Origin: Branchiostoma floridae | Lineage: Eukaryota; Chordata; Leptocardii; Amphioxiformes; Branchiostomatidae | Assembly (NCBI RefSeq): GCF_000003815.2 | Contig: NW_023365618.1 | Coordinates: forward strand, 27,258 to 91,257 | Length of the DNA stretch: 64,000 nucleotides | Direction of reading: 5' to 3' | In this document: positions 26,275 through 33,930 of the stretch, piece by piece | Numbering within the stretch: the stretch's first letter is position 1 | Layout: each line of letters opens with the position of its first letter | Made by a program: the position numbers and the translations under genes | Notes under the pieces: generated by a model | Database searches by the model: none | The model's input: only the letters and a program-made list of their open reading frames with translations | Told to the model about the DNA's origin: nothing

Positions 26275-26655
26275 ACACACACATACATACATACATACAT
26301 ACATAGACACACACAGACAGAACAGACACACAAGCGAGCGGCACCAAAAACGTACGTTAACGTTCTTGGCGAACGTAAAAAGCAAATCCATGTAATATGT
26401 ATGTTTGCTATCATTCTATCGTATTATAAAATGTCTATATAGTGCCTACAGTGAGGAATATTTCTGACTATTTGTACTTACCATAGATTCCATGTCCGCT
26501 GCCCCTACCCCCTTACGAAGCTCCCGATGTTTCTCTAGAAGAACCGCCTCGTCATTTGCCGTCAAACTCGCGCGTGCTCGCAAAATTCCCGACACAAAAA
26601 TTACAGCGAGCCATACAAACGTACTCGCACGACGAAAAGGTAATGGTATAAACAT
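3194..26655 (-). CDS. secreted/GPI-anchored CAP-domain protein with EGF-like and ShK-like modules (9 exons, 306 aa)
   Basis: Exons on the minus strand: 26655-26482, 12855-12753, 11942-11803, 11136-11048, 6265-6174, 5988-5965, 5382-5290, 4751-4626 and 3273-3194; every junction is AG/GT with matching phase. Residues 1-30 are a signal peptide. Residues 35-185 are a CAP (SCP/PR-1) domain with TWHSELATMAQTW, CSTGHG, GQNI, THYTQ and VVCNYGPGGN; the tetrad His79, Glu117 and His136 are present, but the usual Glu of the GEN motif is Gln94. A Cys-rich linker, an EGF-like exon (209-238) and a six-Cys ShK-like exon (240-280) follow as phase 1-1 modules. Residues 281-306 form a small-residue plus hydrophobic tail typical of GPI signals. 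CAP proteins of this layout act outside the cell; the partner is unknown. The last junction spans a gap, so further exons may be missing. Confidence 0.86.
3621..3917. other. assembly gap (N run)
   Basis: This gap lies in the last intron of the CAP gene and removes the outer left flank of the hairpin repeat at 3918-4035. An additional coding module of the CAP gene could be hidden here. Confidence 1.
3918..4035 (+). repeat. hairpin element, copy A
   Basis: A near-perfect inverted repeat: left arm from TGGTGAGATAATCCCTGG (3921 on), right arm its reverse complement ending at 4035. The loop contains GAGCGTAGCGAACGAGGTGG. The same loop, in opposite orientation, is in copy B at 30125-30302, where both arms differ in sequence but still pair. 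The sequence to the right (to about 4095, with TTATCATATAGCCTACCC) is homologous to the left flank of copy B. Confidence 0.85.
4240..4620 (+). repeat. dispersed element with four palindromic boxes, copy A
   Basis: The flanks share blocks with 29263-29545 (opposite strand): GGCCTTCTGATTGG and GGCTATATGATAAT are almost unchanged. In the middle (4392-4508) lie four tandem units of the form TGAATTAACACC...GGTGTTAATTC, each itself a palindrome; copy B has a different palindrome at the same place. The right end stops only a few bases from the splice donor of CAP exon 8 (4626). Confidence 0.7.
5741..5906. mobile_element. mariner/Tc1-type MITE (166 bp)
   Basis: Terminal inverted repeats start CAGTGGAAGCC and end GGCTTCCACTG, flanked by TA on both sides (5739-5740, 5907-5908). 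The inner sequence is built of further inverted pieces around AATTGCAC. TA duplication and a CAGT start are the hallmark of the Tc1/mariner group. It is inside the CAP intron between exons 6 and 7 and encodes nothing. Confidence 0.85.
6342..6732 (-). mobile_element. LINE 3'-end remnant
   Basis: Read on the minus strand, it encodes the tail of a reverse-transcriptase polyprotein (EDEFHFLMECS, and further on KIGKYIKDCFAIR) with stops and a frame change, and ends in a 3' UTR with GTGCAATAAAGTTCA. The E-D-E-x-H-F-L-x-x-C pattern is the zinc-finger-like region after the RT domain in CR1/L2-type LINEs. It is 5'-truncated and dead. The same 3' tail occurs at 29225-29262. Confidence 0.7.
7304..8755 (+). 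repeat. left arm of fold-back element
   Basis: This arm is the reverse complement of 9170-10653, with only scattered substitutions and small indels in the outer part and weaker similarity near the spacer. It contains a 119-codon open frame on the minus strand (7300-7659) that is also open in the other arm. It also has three tandem 185-bp units, each beginning near GTAAAGTTTGGGTTCTTGTT. Confidence 0.85.
8762..9043 (-). other. open stretch in the fold-back spacer, possible captured exon
   Basis: A frame read on the minus strand stays open for about 90 codons in the only non-duplicated part of the element, from RQNTAEDDEGQHL to EYRSSCPC. The composition is protein-like (mixed acidic, aromatic and hydrophobic residues). 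I do not recognise the family. It could be a relic of the element's own gene or a captured host exon, or chance. Confidence 0.3.
9170..10653 (-). repeat. right arm of fold-back element
   Basis: Inverted partner of 7304-8755. The corresponding 119-codon frame (10298-10657, plus) differs from that in the left arm by only a handful of residues and has kept no stop. Confidence 0.85.
11570..11790. mobile_element. MITE of the GGGCCCGGCC family, copy 1
   Basis: The left part has GGGGGCCTGGCCGGAC and TTTGCGGAAAC; the right part has CCTTTGTGGAAATGTGACGT. Matching ends recur at 16153-16508, 24584-24776 and 53310-53510. The element lies in the CAP intron 3 and its right end touches exon 3 (11803). The A+T-rich middle is not coding. 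Confidence 0.65.
12466..12752 (-). other. open extension of CAP exon 2 into the intron
   Basis: Beyond the donor of exon 2 (12752) the reading frame stays open for about 96 codons to a stop at 12466. An isoform that keeps this intron would replace most of the CAP domain by an unrelated tail. Nothing in the tail is recognisable, so this is more likely chance or a transposon relic than a real isoform. Confidence 0.25.
12910..15345. other. CAP intron 1, plain sequence
   Basis: I see no coding exon, RNA gene or delimited repeat in this part of the large first intron, only A+T-rich sequence with short homopolymer runs. Confidence 0.5.
15346..15665 (+). repeat. tandem duplication, 2 x about 160 bp
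   Basis: Two adjacent copies (15346-15505, 15506-15665) share AGTTTCTCTATACGT, AGCCAGGTGCAAAAAT, GTGTGGTTTGGCTTAATG and CCCTCCCACGGT in the same order, at roughly 85-90 percent identity by eye. Confidence 0.85.
15984..16116. mobile_element. 133-bp MITE, TAGCCTGG family, 9-bp TSD
   Basis: The ends are TAGCCTGGTATCCAGC and GCTGGATACCTTGCTA. A perfect 9-bp duplication GATTGAACC flanks it (15975-15983, 16117-16125). The same terminal sequence and another perfect 9-bp duplication are found at 63329-63624. The termini resemble hAT-type ends, but 9-bp TSDs are more typical of Mutator-like elements. Confidence 0.88.
16153..16508. mobile_element. MITE of the GGGCCCGGCC family, copy 2
   Basis: The ends are inverted: TGACATTTCCAAACCGGG on the left and CCCCGGTTTGGAAATTGA on the right, each with an inner CGGCCGGG block. 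Inside are GTTTCCGGAAAC-like motifs next to short A-runs. About 355 bp, no coding capacity. Confidence 0.8.
16625..17270 (+). repeat. degenerate tandem repeat, about 138-bp unit
   Basis: Four to five diverged units start near 16627, 16752, 16891, 17040 and 17190. Shared blocks are TGTGCTCCGTA, CTGTAGATTTAGGGCA, GGATTAGATCGTTTA and a following GGTGCGAAT. A related single block lies near 15700. Confidence 0.75.
17424..17752 (+). repeat. (GT)n microsatellite
   Basis: GT-rich low-complexity tract with interruptions, in CAP intron 1. Long open frames here are only a product of the repeat. Confidence 0.95.
18008..18565 (+). repeat. three tandem copies of a roughly 185-bp repeat
   Basis: Units begin near 18008, 18182 and 18375. 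Conserved blocks are ACTTTCTTT, TTGATGTTGCCGGTCCAAG, AAAGCC.ACCG and ATAAATTCTGGATAA. Divergence is moderate, so the array is old. Confidence 0.85.
18660..18960 (+). repeat. dispersed GGACCGGTCC-type repeat, copy 1
   Basis: It contains GGACAGGTCCAGTAAAACC, then GGACCTGAAAAAATCCGTG and, further on, GACCTGGACCTGATTC. The same blocks in the same order occur at 50995-51440, and the first part at 55500-55590. I cannot fix its ends or its class. Confidence 0.65.
19490..19718 (+). repeat. polypyrimidine (CT-rich) tract
   Basis: About 230 nt of nearly pure C/T on the plus strand. The open frames here (poly Phe/Ser/Leu) are artefacts. Confidence 0.95.
19884..20020 (+). repeat. SINE-like fragment
   Basis: It holds CCCGGGTTCTATACTC, a decayed B-box-like block, followed by GCCCTTAGAAAAGACACTTT and CACGACTTTC. 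This sentence-like order is known from tRNA-derived dispersed repeats in invertebrate deuterostomes. It is a fragment; no intact tRNA fold is seen. Confidence 0.45.
20469..22784 (+). mobile_element. PIF/Harbinger-like element carrying a spliced gene
   Basis: The terminal inverted repeats begin GGCCATGTTGATTTGATT on the left and, inverted, the same on the right (22767-22784). They continue through TATGGATGACATC and a run of A. TAA flanks both ends (20466-20468, 22785-22787). GGC(C) starts and 3-bp TWA duplications are the PIF/Harbinger signature. The inside holds a spliced candidate gene (20721-22276) but no recognisable DDE transposase, so it is non-autonomous, with cargo. Solo ends of the family are at 36380-36452 and about 53026-53060. 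It lies in CAP intron 1. Confidence 0.8.
20721..22276 (+). CDS. unrecognised spliced gene inside the Harbinger-like element
   Basis: ATG at 20721 opens an 87-codon frame (to 20984). A second frame from about 20945 continues with DVEVYAGLNVGHACRQFGC to GAG/GT near 21090, implying one small frameshift. Further exons: about 21303-21429 (AG at 21302; donor TAT/GTGAGC), 21704-21878 (GPIMCRSSRALLLFCE ... MIHPVCQ) and 22194-22276 (VCKSAGVEERTRGKKK, stop TAA). The last three join in phase 0. An AATAAA is near 22602. The Cys spacing and the basic KKKMKRRR C-terminus suggest a nuclear protein, perhaps DNA-binding. I do not recognise the family. Exon limits are estimated, and the frameshift may mean that it is a decayed copy. 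Confidence 0.5.
22802..23319. other. intronic sequence without recognised features
   Basis: Between two transposable elements in CAP intron 1. I see no exon or delimited repeat. Confidence 0.5.
23329..24536. mobile_element. 1.2-kb non-autonomous transposon with 8-9 bp TSD
   Basis: The direct repeat ACCAAGGAG lies at 23320-23328 and 24537-24545. The ends are inverted GC-rich blocks (GGCCCCCAAGGGGG left; CTTTGGGGGCCCC right). Next to both ends are clusters of TACGCTCTACG and TAAATTACG-like words. The middle (23540-24300) has several diverged units of about 160 bp with TTTCCTGCATTTTGGGGG and a following GCAACGCCCCC. No transposase is seen. An 8-9 bp TSD fits hAT or Mutator-like groups. Confidence 0.75.
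24584..25325. mobile_element. cluster of GGGCCCGGCC-family MITEs
   Basis: 24584-24776 is one complete copy: CACATTTCCACAAAGGGG at the left and CCCCGGGTAGGAAATGTG at the right. Directly after it, two related GC-rich units (about 24786-24955 and 25158-25325) repeat each other: both have CACATTTCCACA, CGGGCGGGG, CGGCTGCCGGG and a TAAGTCGGACTTA palindrome. Confidence 0.75.
26200..26332 (+). repeat. (CA)n / (CATA)n microsatellite
   Basis: A pure CA run from about 26211 to 26268, followed by CATA repeats (26280-26305). It lies 150 bp downstream of CAP exon 1, in intron 1. Confidence 0.95.
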
Positions 26656-26780
26656 CGCAATTACGATTCTGTGCTACCTTTGACTACGTCTGAATTCTTG
26701 CTCTACGAAGAGATCTTATAGCCGGGGTTGTTGCAAACATGGGAAAGCTGAACAACTCGCGGAATGGTCTACCCGGATTT

Positions 26781-26790
26781 CTTTATATAC
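26781..26790 (-). promoter_or_regulatory. TATA box of the CAP gene
   Basis: On the minus strand this reads GTATATAAAG, about 126 nt upstream of the ATG at 26655. With initiation 25-30 nt downstream the 5' UTR would be about 100 nt. No other promoter element was verified. Confidence 0.5.
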
Positions 26791-27639
26791 TCGGCTCAAG
26801 CGATTAATAAAAAAAATCCCTGTGACCGGCTGTGTTGCTGGGTTGGTGTTGCCGGTTCGACCCCGTGACCTAGCTAGACAGGCCGAACCACGAGTTTGTC
26901 GTTAAGGGTGTGCTGTATATACTGTACATATAGCGACAGCCAAACAAAAGGATATTCATCTAGATGTTCTATAGGACAGGCACTTGAATTTAAGGTGCAG
27001 CTACCACAGGCTTAGTTGTATTAAGGATGTATATTTTTTTTAATTATTGCAATTAAGATCAAAGGGGCCGATGCAAAATGATTGAGTCAAAATGATTGTG
27101 TATATTCTTTTAATCCTATATTAAACAAGACGCAAAATTAAGATAAGATACAAACACAATAGATTATTATATGGAATATATGGTTTCATGTGATATTTTA
27201 CGGGCATTAAATCAATTTGTTTTATAATTTTGATACCGTTCCGAATTTTCGTCTTACATTTTAGTCTGATTTTTTTTCCTTTTGAGTGAATGATAATTTG
27301 AAGGTTACATTTTCTATCCATTATTTAATACAAATCACTGCGATGGTTACAAATTTTAAACAATACAAAACAATTTCGTATCAGAATCTTCGGTGTGATT
27401 ATTGAGTCAGAGTCAAGCGTCCCAAATCCCTGCCAGAAAATAACCTTAAACATCCTGGTCGTTGCTTAAAGAAACTTTACAACAGCTCTCCGCGGTATGT
27501 GCAATACCCATGACAATCATTGGACGAATACCTCTCAACGCACGGCTTTTCCAAAAGACAGCGTTCCCTGGGCGATCGTACAGCGACCAAAACTGGATTA
27601 GAATTAACCTTGAATTTATAACTGGAATATGATGGAAGA

Positions 27640-28680
27640 CTTAAAAGTATGATTTAGAATACAACAAATACACACAAAAGGTACAATAATTCGTTCTTTC
27701 TTCATGAAAATCTTGGTGTGATCTGTCAAACCTTTTGACGCTGAGCGATCGCAGAAAAAAAGGCGGTTGGAAATCAGGTTAGCGTTTGGCAACCGTAAAC
27801 AGTCGAGAGCGAACAATTGAGATAAATTATGCCGCTGCCGCGAACAGTCACACGGAGCGCACCGTAGGTCACGATGGGCCGCTGACTTCAAATAACTACA
27901 GTCAACAAACATCACACAAACATGGCGCTAAAATCCACTTCAACCTCGGCATGGGACGTGGCAGCCAGATATAGTTTATTGATAGAACCGTCTCTGGTGT
28001 TGATTATAATCGATTGACGGTTGGACGTTGAACAAATGGCGTAGACAGTCACTACCGATGTATGTTTAAAAGGGGGAGTGGCTAACTTGGATATAGTGGG
28101 GACCGCACAGTTACAATATATGCCAGTAATGCATGTAGACAAAACGAAGGTGTCACTTTTTCATTATCTCTAGAATTAGAAATTTAACCCATAAAAACTT
28201 AACATGCTATCATGTTCTTTCAGATGGCATCAAACACATTATTAATAAGATTTCTAATGACGGCTAGTCTGAAAAGAACCCCCCTAATCGGAGCACTTGG
28301 ACTAGTCCTTTACTCAAAACAGCCATCATGCGATGATTCCACTATCTTCCGGGGATGCAGAATAATTTAACACGGTGAAAGGTAATTTCTACCACTGATT
28401 CAATAAGAATAGAGTCTTTCTTACCGTATCCACATCTAAATAATCAAGATTTCAACTAAAATCCTACCATGAAATGGTTTTCAACAGTTTCAAGCTCGCG
28501 CTAATCTTACGTCACCCATTTTTACATAGCACCGTCGAGCTTTGGGCGGGAAAATTGGCGCTAATCGCCGTGTGAGGGAGTGTTGGGGTAGGAACGTGAG
28601 ATAACGGTGTTGACATGAACTCGTGATGAAGTGGGGGAAACGCACTCGGGTGGGAGTAACATAGGGTTGTGGACCTCCTC
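27640..28680 (+). repeat. segmental repeat copy 1 (MITE-free)
   Basis: It matches 46350-47930 in the same orientation, about 90 percent by eye: AACAGTCGAGAGCGAACAAT, GGACGTTGAACAAATGGCG and GTTGGGGTAGGAACGTGAGA occur in both in order. At 27779-27781 (CAGG TTA GCG) this copy lacks the 0.5-kb Harbinger-type MITE that interrupts the other copy, so it shows the empty site. Function unknown; it lies upstream of the CAP gene. Confidence 0.85.
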
Positions 28681-29224
28681 AGTATTCTTGAACATTGACA
28701 AGCTTTATTGACACGATAAAAAGTACAGTGATTTTTGTATGGTCAAACATAAACTACACAAAAAGTAGATAGAGACTTGGTTTGTTCTAGGAAAAAAATA
28801 CGAAATCTGCTGTAAAACCAACTAGCACTACTGTATCACAACGCACACCATCCTAGCAGCTGTAAATAAAGAACCATTGAGAGTTTAGAATTGAAAATTG
28901 GTACGTATGTTATAAAACCACTTGCCACTTGCATTACTTTTAGACTCACCTTTGCTGCATATTCAGGATACCATTGAAAAATCATATTTCTAGCTCCTGG
29001 ATAAAATTGTGATTGTAAACATCAGGAAGCGTGTACATTACATATAAATGAAATAATTGATTAATGTCCATGAAAATGAAGGTATAGGTTTGCCTGGCAT
29101 CTGCAATGGCTCAAAAGCGCCACCTATTAATCCGCTTTAGTATTGCAGCGTCAGTTTGTTGCTGCTACCATCATCATCTTAGACGAGTCATTGTATTGAT
29201 TGACTTATCACCGTTGCCTTACAA

Positions 29225-29262
29225 TTGTACCATGTACAAATGTCGTGCAATAAAGTTCATTA
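29225..29262 (+). mobile_element. LINE 3'-tail fragment
   Basis: It shares TACAAATGTCGTGCAATAAA and the following GTTCA with the 3' end of the LINE remnant at 6342-6732. Only the last 40 bases or so of the element remain. Confidence 0.6.
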
Positions 29263-29545
29263 TCATATAGCCAGGGGACGTGGGCCAATCAGAAGGCCCC
29301 ATTTCATGCCGGTTATGACGCCGTAACAGCCGTGCATTAAATTTTTGATTATCACATATGTGATAAAACTTTTGAAAGTTTAAACCAATCAGGAGGACAG
29401 ACAAACAGGACGCTGGCCAATCAGAATGAGATATCCAGGAATCGTCCATCTGCCAAGATAGGGGAATAAGTACAGGCATGGCAGGGGGGATGACTCCCTC
29501 TATTAACATCGGTAGTGCGTGTTTCTTTGTTCAAAGAAAACATTT
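29263..29545 (-). repeat. dispersed element with palindromic box, copy B
   Basis: Reverse-complement homologue of 4240-4620: GGCCTTCTGATTGG, GGCTATATGATAAT and the TTGATTGG-like blocks are kept. Where copy A has AATTAACACC/GGTGTTAATT palindromes, this copy has GATTATCACATATGTGATAA, a different palindrome. Confidence 0.7.
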
Positions 29546-29708
29546 GCTGTCTTAAAACAACATTGAATTACCTATAATATTTAAGACAATAAAATCTATT
29601 TCAAGTCATGTCCAATTTAAACTGCAAATGGAAAATAAATTTATTTGCACCCCCGCCCATTCAAGTTCAGACGACAATAACACCACGGTCCGCCATTGAG
29701 TAGTGGTC

Positions 29709-29912
29709 ATGGCGCTGGAGGACCAAAATGCTACCTTTCTTCGGAGAAGCCGTGTCTGGGTTCGTAGTGAACGAGATTCTCAAGAGCTGTGAAGCACAGG
29801 GATCCCGGAATATCTCAGGAAAGCCGGCAGAGATTTAGCGCCTGATACGAACGAACTCGACAAACTGGAGAATGGGCGAGTGGAGAAATACGGAGCGTGC
29901 AACAATTTGTAA
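29709..29912 (+). pseudogene. small open frame with one in-frame TGA
   Basis: ATG at 29709 starts MALEDQNATFLRRSR...; TGA at 29790-29792 interrupts, and the same frame then continues STGIPEYLRKAGRDLAPDTN... to TAA at 29910-29912 (67 codons in all). AATAAA follows at about 30013. The composition on both sides of the TGA is protein-like (charged, coding codon bias). I do not recognise the family. It is probably a decayed gene fragment; a recoded TGA is possible but no selenocysteine element was found by eye. Confidence 0.4.
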
Positions 29913-30124
29913 CATAATGAATCAACTTTGTTCTTATTTTAAGCATTGGAACAGAAATACATTTCACGTACAAGTTTTATGTTGTTCAAATTCACTGTTC
30001 AAATGTGTACTGAATAAAAGATGTATGTTTAAGAAAAGAATTTGTCGCTCCTACTCAACTGGAAACTCTACTCTACTCTAATCTACTCTTAAATGGGTCA
30101 GTGTGGGTAGGCTATATGATAATA

Positions 30125-30302
30125 GGGTTAATGACCCACCTGTTCCTCGGTATATATGGTGTCATAACGCCTGGTCCTTTGCTATAACCACCTCATAAAA
30201 CCACCTCGTTCGCTTCGCTCGCTGCGGTGGTTTTATTCGATGGTTATAGCAAAGGACCAGGCGTTATGACACCATATACACCCCGGGGCGGGTCATTAAC
30301 CC
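30125..30302 (-). repeat. hairpin element, copy B
   Basis: An inverted repeat with outer arms GGGTTAATGACCC / GGGTCATTAACCC and inner arms starting TATATGGTGTCATAACGCC. The loop holds GTTCGCTTCGCTCGC, the reverse complement of the copy A loop. The loop and flanks are homologous to copy A (3918-4095); the arms are not the same sequence but pair perfectly. Confidence 0.88.
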
Positions 30303-30329
30303 TTAATTCATTCATTCATCATCATCGGT

Positions 30330-30662
30330 CGGCTGCGGCGCAGGCGACTGTTAAGTTTCTTCCAAGACCTTCTGGGACATATTCTGCTGCTACCATAATA
30401 CCATGGACCGCTAGGTGTCATCACTAGAACATCCACCGCTTAAATTCCGACTCATGTGAAAACAAACGTGCGGTTCCGGACCGTTTTGAGGGATTGTGCT
30501 GTTGTTTGATACGTTGGAGGGTTTTGTTGAGCAGATTTTGGGCCTCCTTGTGGCTGATGACCTTGTTTTGATATCTTTGACCATTCATTGACGGATAGAT
30601 CTTAATGTACGAATTAAAGCCTAGTCCCGTTTTATCTTGTTCTGTAACTGCAGGGAGCATTT
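30330..30662 (+). repeat. segmental repeat, distal part, copy 1
   Basis: It shares ordered blocks with 48490-48740 and 52080-52400: ACCGCTAG.TGTCATCA, AACGTGCGGTTC, TTTTGGGCCTCCTTG and ATCTTGTTTTGGAACTG-like pieces. On the minus strand there is a 78-codon open frame with QRYQNKVISHKEAQ; remnants of the same words occur in the other copies, so it may be a decayed coding region. Confidence 0.65.
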
Positions 30663-30699
30663 TGGTCTGAAAAAAAATATTTGAAGGAACTTAACCATT

Positions 30700-31690
30700 G
30701 ACCGGGATTTTTTTGTCATCCCTGGAGGGGGGGGGGTGTAATGGGGGGGGGGGGGGAGTGTTGCCTTTGGAGGCCCTCCTCTTCTAAGTCCTATAGCTCT
30801 TGAACGACGTGTCGTAAAGACACCAAATTTCGAAGAAATGATATAGACATAATATCTAACAATTGTTAGACGTTTGACGTAACGAGAATGTAATATGGCG
30901 TAATTATGACGTCATCAATTTGTTTCTATTGGCCGAGCCCATGAAAAAGGGGTGGTCTCAGAAAACTTCAAGTTTTGCTCCAAAAATGTAACAACAAGGG
31001 CAGATAACAAAATTATAATGTTTGTTACGACTTGTGTTGCCAATAGCGCCATCAATGACGTCAAAATGACGTCATAAAATGACGTCATGCACATCTACCA
31101 GTTGGGCTCCGCCATATTATGTCCACTATCTTTGATTTTCAAAAAAAAAATTTTTGCAACAAATAATCACAAAAGGCAACGGAAATAGGCTAAATTCATT
31201 CATTTAGATGGTTTTTGATAACAAAAATACCAGGTAGTTACAAATTTATGGGATATTAAGCTAGTTATTCTTGATCTCGCCATCTTGGATTTTGGGCTGA
31301 TAACGTCAAATTAGCATTATTTGTACATATCTAATTATGAAAGATATTCTAAATAACATATGATTTTATTGATGTAACAAAATAGCAGTAATATAGCAAC
31401 TAAACGTGAAAAAAAACATTGTTAGAACCGAAATTAGCGATTTTTGGCAAAACTGCCCTTCAACAAACGATTGCCATGGCAACACGAAAAACTTGAAAAT
31501 TTGTCAAATCACGTTAAATTGTTGTCAATAATATTTGAGAAAAAACTCACTATATTTGGTGGCTGTAGCATAAGCCTTTCTGGCGTTATAGGACATCAAG
31601 TTAAAGTTGGCGCAGGCCTCAAAAGCACCCCCCAAACGCCCCCCCCCCGTCTGAAAAGGGTTAACAAATTGTTGAAAAAATGATTTTCAT
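30700..31690. repeat. dispersed repeat rich in TGACGTCA words
   Basis: It contains several TGACGTCAT motifs (30908, 31056-31083) and the words CCGCCATATTATG and GCCATCTTGG. A related stretch with ATGACGTCA, CCGCCATC and GTGGGCTAAA is at 33060-33680. No coding potential was recognised. The class is unclear. Confidence 0.5.
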
Positions 31691-31767
31691 TACACTCGTA
31701 TGTAGGTAGGTATGTATCTCGATCTTCATGTCTACCTTGTCCCCCCAACGACCTGGAGGTCAAGGGA

Positions 31768-31799
31768 CTAGGTAGGTAGGTAGGTAGGTAGGTAGGTAA
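31768..31799 (+). repeat. (GGTA)n microsatellite
   Basis: About seven uninterrupted GGTA units. Confidence 0.95.
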
Positions 31800-31837
31800 G
31801 ATGTAGAAAAATGATATCCAAAATCTGCAGGTTAAGA

Positions 31838-32070
31838 CTTAATTTACAGTTTCTTTCCTCGGACAGCAAAGTTATGGAACTCTCTCAATGGCAACTGTTT
31901 CTCTCCTGTGTGCTACTTATCAGCCTTCAAAACAAATGTACAGCACTATCTCCGTACACAGTTATTTCCAATTTATTACTTCATTGCCTTGAAGTGGTCT
32001 CTTGACCTTGCTTTGAACAATCTCGTTAAAATGATAACTGTTTTGACTTTGACTTTATTGACAATGAAAC
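31838..32070 (+). mobile_element. LINE 3'-end remnant
   Basis: One frame reads SFFPRTAKLWNSLNGN...FKTNVQHYLR, the typical end of a non-LTR reverse-transcriptase protein (S-F-F-P-R-T-x-x-x-W-N-x-L). A short 3' UTR ending in TTTGACTTTATTGAC-like sequence follows. It is a 5'-truncated dead copy. Confidence 0.75.
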
Positions 32071-32117
32071 AAGTCACAAACGATTTAGAATATAGGTTTG
32101 CAAAACAGAAGTCATCA

Positions 32118-32278
32118 TTTCCACGCAAATACTTCTATCAACTGACAGTATAGAAAGAATCACAGGCCAAACGAGCCCGAGGTTGGTTACTTGAAACAAC
32201 TGTTACTCCAATACTTAAGGGACTGTACTGAAACACAGGTCTGGTTTGGTTCACGCTATTGCATTAGCGCTGTAATGG
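32118..32278 (+). repeat. 161-bp direct repeat upstream of regucalcin
   Basis: It is nearly identical to 39853-40016: TTCCACGCAAATACTTCTAT, AAACGAGCCCGAGGTTGG and GGTCTGGTTTGGTTCACGC are shared. The pair flanks the regucalcin gene in direct orientation about 7.7 kb apart. Confidence 0.9.
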
Positions 32279-32817
32279 GCAAAACTATAATAAAACAGAT
32301 CGGGTGTATAGAATTCCTCATCAATTATGCAAATTATACTCTGATTTGCACAATTACCATTAAATCAAATAAAGTATGACGTAAGCTATCTGCATTCCAA
32401 AAAATCACCAATGATCCGTTTATCCCCTCTTGAGTTATTCCTCTTCAAAGTCTGAAACTGAACAAACTCCTGCAGTTGCAAACTCTATCTCTGCCCCAAG
32501 AGCTATCTACCACACAAAAATCAACTCCTTCCACGCAAACATACACATCACATATGTACACCCTCCCTACAAAGACTAATGATTATATTTTGGGCCCCCT
32601 AGCAAGTCATTTGTATAAAATTTACACAAGCTCTTAATATTTCATGGAAGTATTAGGTCGACAAACTCTTAAGTTGATAAGAGTTTGTGTGACTTTATCA
32701 AATAACATATGAAATAAAATTTTTATGTCTACAGACATCTTTCTACATAACGAACCTCGTTTATTTGGCAAAGGTATATGTTCGTGGCACTCTAGTTCAA
32801 TGTCCGGTGAGTTATCC

Positions 32818-32975
32818 AAACAAACCGAGATCAGTGAAGGCAAAATGCCGCGTGACTGACTTTGACCTTTGACAAACCGAGGTCAGTGAAGTCAGAATGC
32901 CGCGTGACTGACTTTGACCTTTGACAAACCGAGGTCAGTGAAGTCAGAATGTCGCGTGACTGACTTTGACCTTTG
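32818..32975 (+). repeat. minisatellite, 3 x about 52 bp
   Basis: Three consecutive units contain ACCGAGGTCAGTGAAG, then GCCGCGTGACTGACTTTGAC (last unit GTCGCGTG). Copies are almost identical. The unit start AGGTCAGTGA is also seen near 59400. Confidence 0.95.
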
Positions 32976-33930
32976 ATGCAGAAGAAACGAGCACGTCGCC
33001 ACGGTAAGATACTATTAAAGTGTTTTTCAGTGAAATCTTTGACTACGGAGGGTTTTTAAGAACGATAATGGTTAACTTATCTAGACCGGGCTTTTGGGGG
33101 GATTCCTGGGACCAGGGGTGGGGGGCTCTTTTGACACAACCCCAATTTCCAAACGGGTTGGGTTACGAGCACTAAATTTAAAGGGAATGATTTACTTGGA
33201 AAGTTTTATACTTTCTGTAATTTTGGTATCGTTCTGACGTAATATGACGTAACTATGGCGTCACAATGTCATTTTGGGCTAAAACCGTCTAAATATGGAA
33301 TTTCCGCTGTACTTAAAGGTATTAAACAGGACGTTGACTAGGAGGGGTACCTTATTGGTATCTAAGCCTGCCAAGTCTTTTGTTGCCAATGACGATGGCA
33401 CTGACGCCTATATGACGTCAGAAAATGACTTCATTTGTCCGCCATCTTGTATCGAAAAGCTTGAATATTCTAAAATACGTTTTTTTCTGCATATAACCCC
33501 AAAACCTCACAGAAGTGGGCTAAAGAGGTTCAAGTGAATGTGTGTTTTTTTAATGACGGAATTTGAGTAAAAATTACATGTATTTACCGTAGCTAATGAC
33601 ATTGTCCGCCATCGTGGATTCTACCCCATGGCGTCATCAACTTACCATAAATCATGAATATTTAATTATAAATGTAACTCAAAATGACACAGGATGTTGA
33701 TGATATAAATAAACAAGTGTGGTCTACCAATAAAACCATTAAATCTCATAATTCAAACTGCGACAGGATAACTTGCAACCTGAAAAATTATGAATGGATT
33801 TTCATCACAATCGCTTGTTTGTAGAGTGGACTTGGCTTAAGGGACAAAGCCACGGATTTCTTTATATCCAAATATCAAAACATATAATATGAACCTTCAA
33901 CCCTTCTAATGCAGTCCACGCCGTAGCGTC

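Noticed and set aside
26044-26395. Open frames over the CA repeat
   Set aside because: Microsatellite artefact.
26850-26890. GGTTCGACCCC as a tRNA B box
   Set aside because: No A box at the proper distance and no cloverleaf could be drawn.
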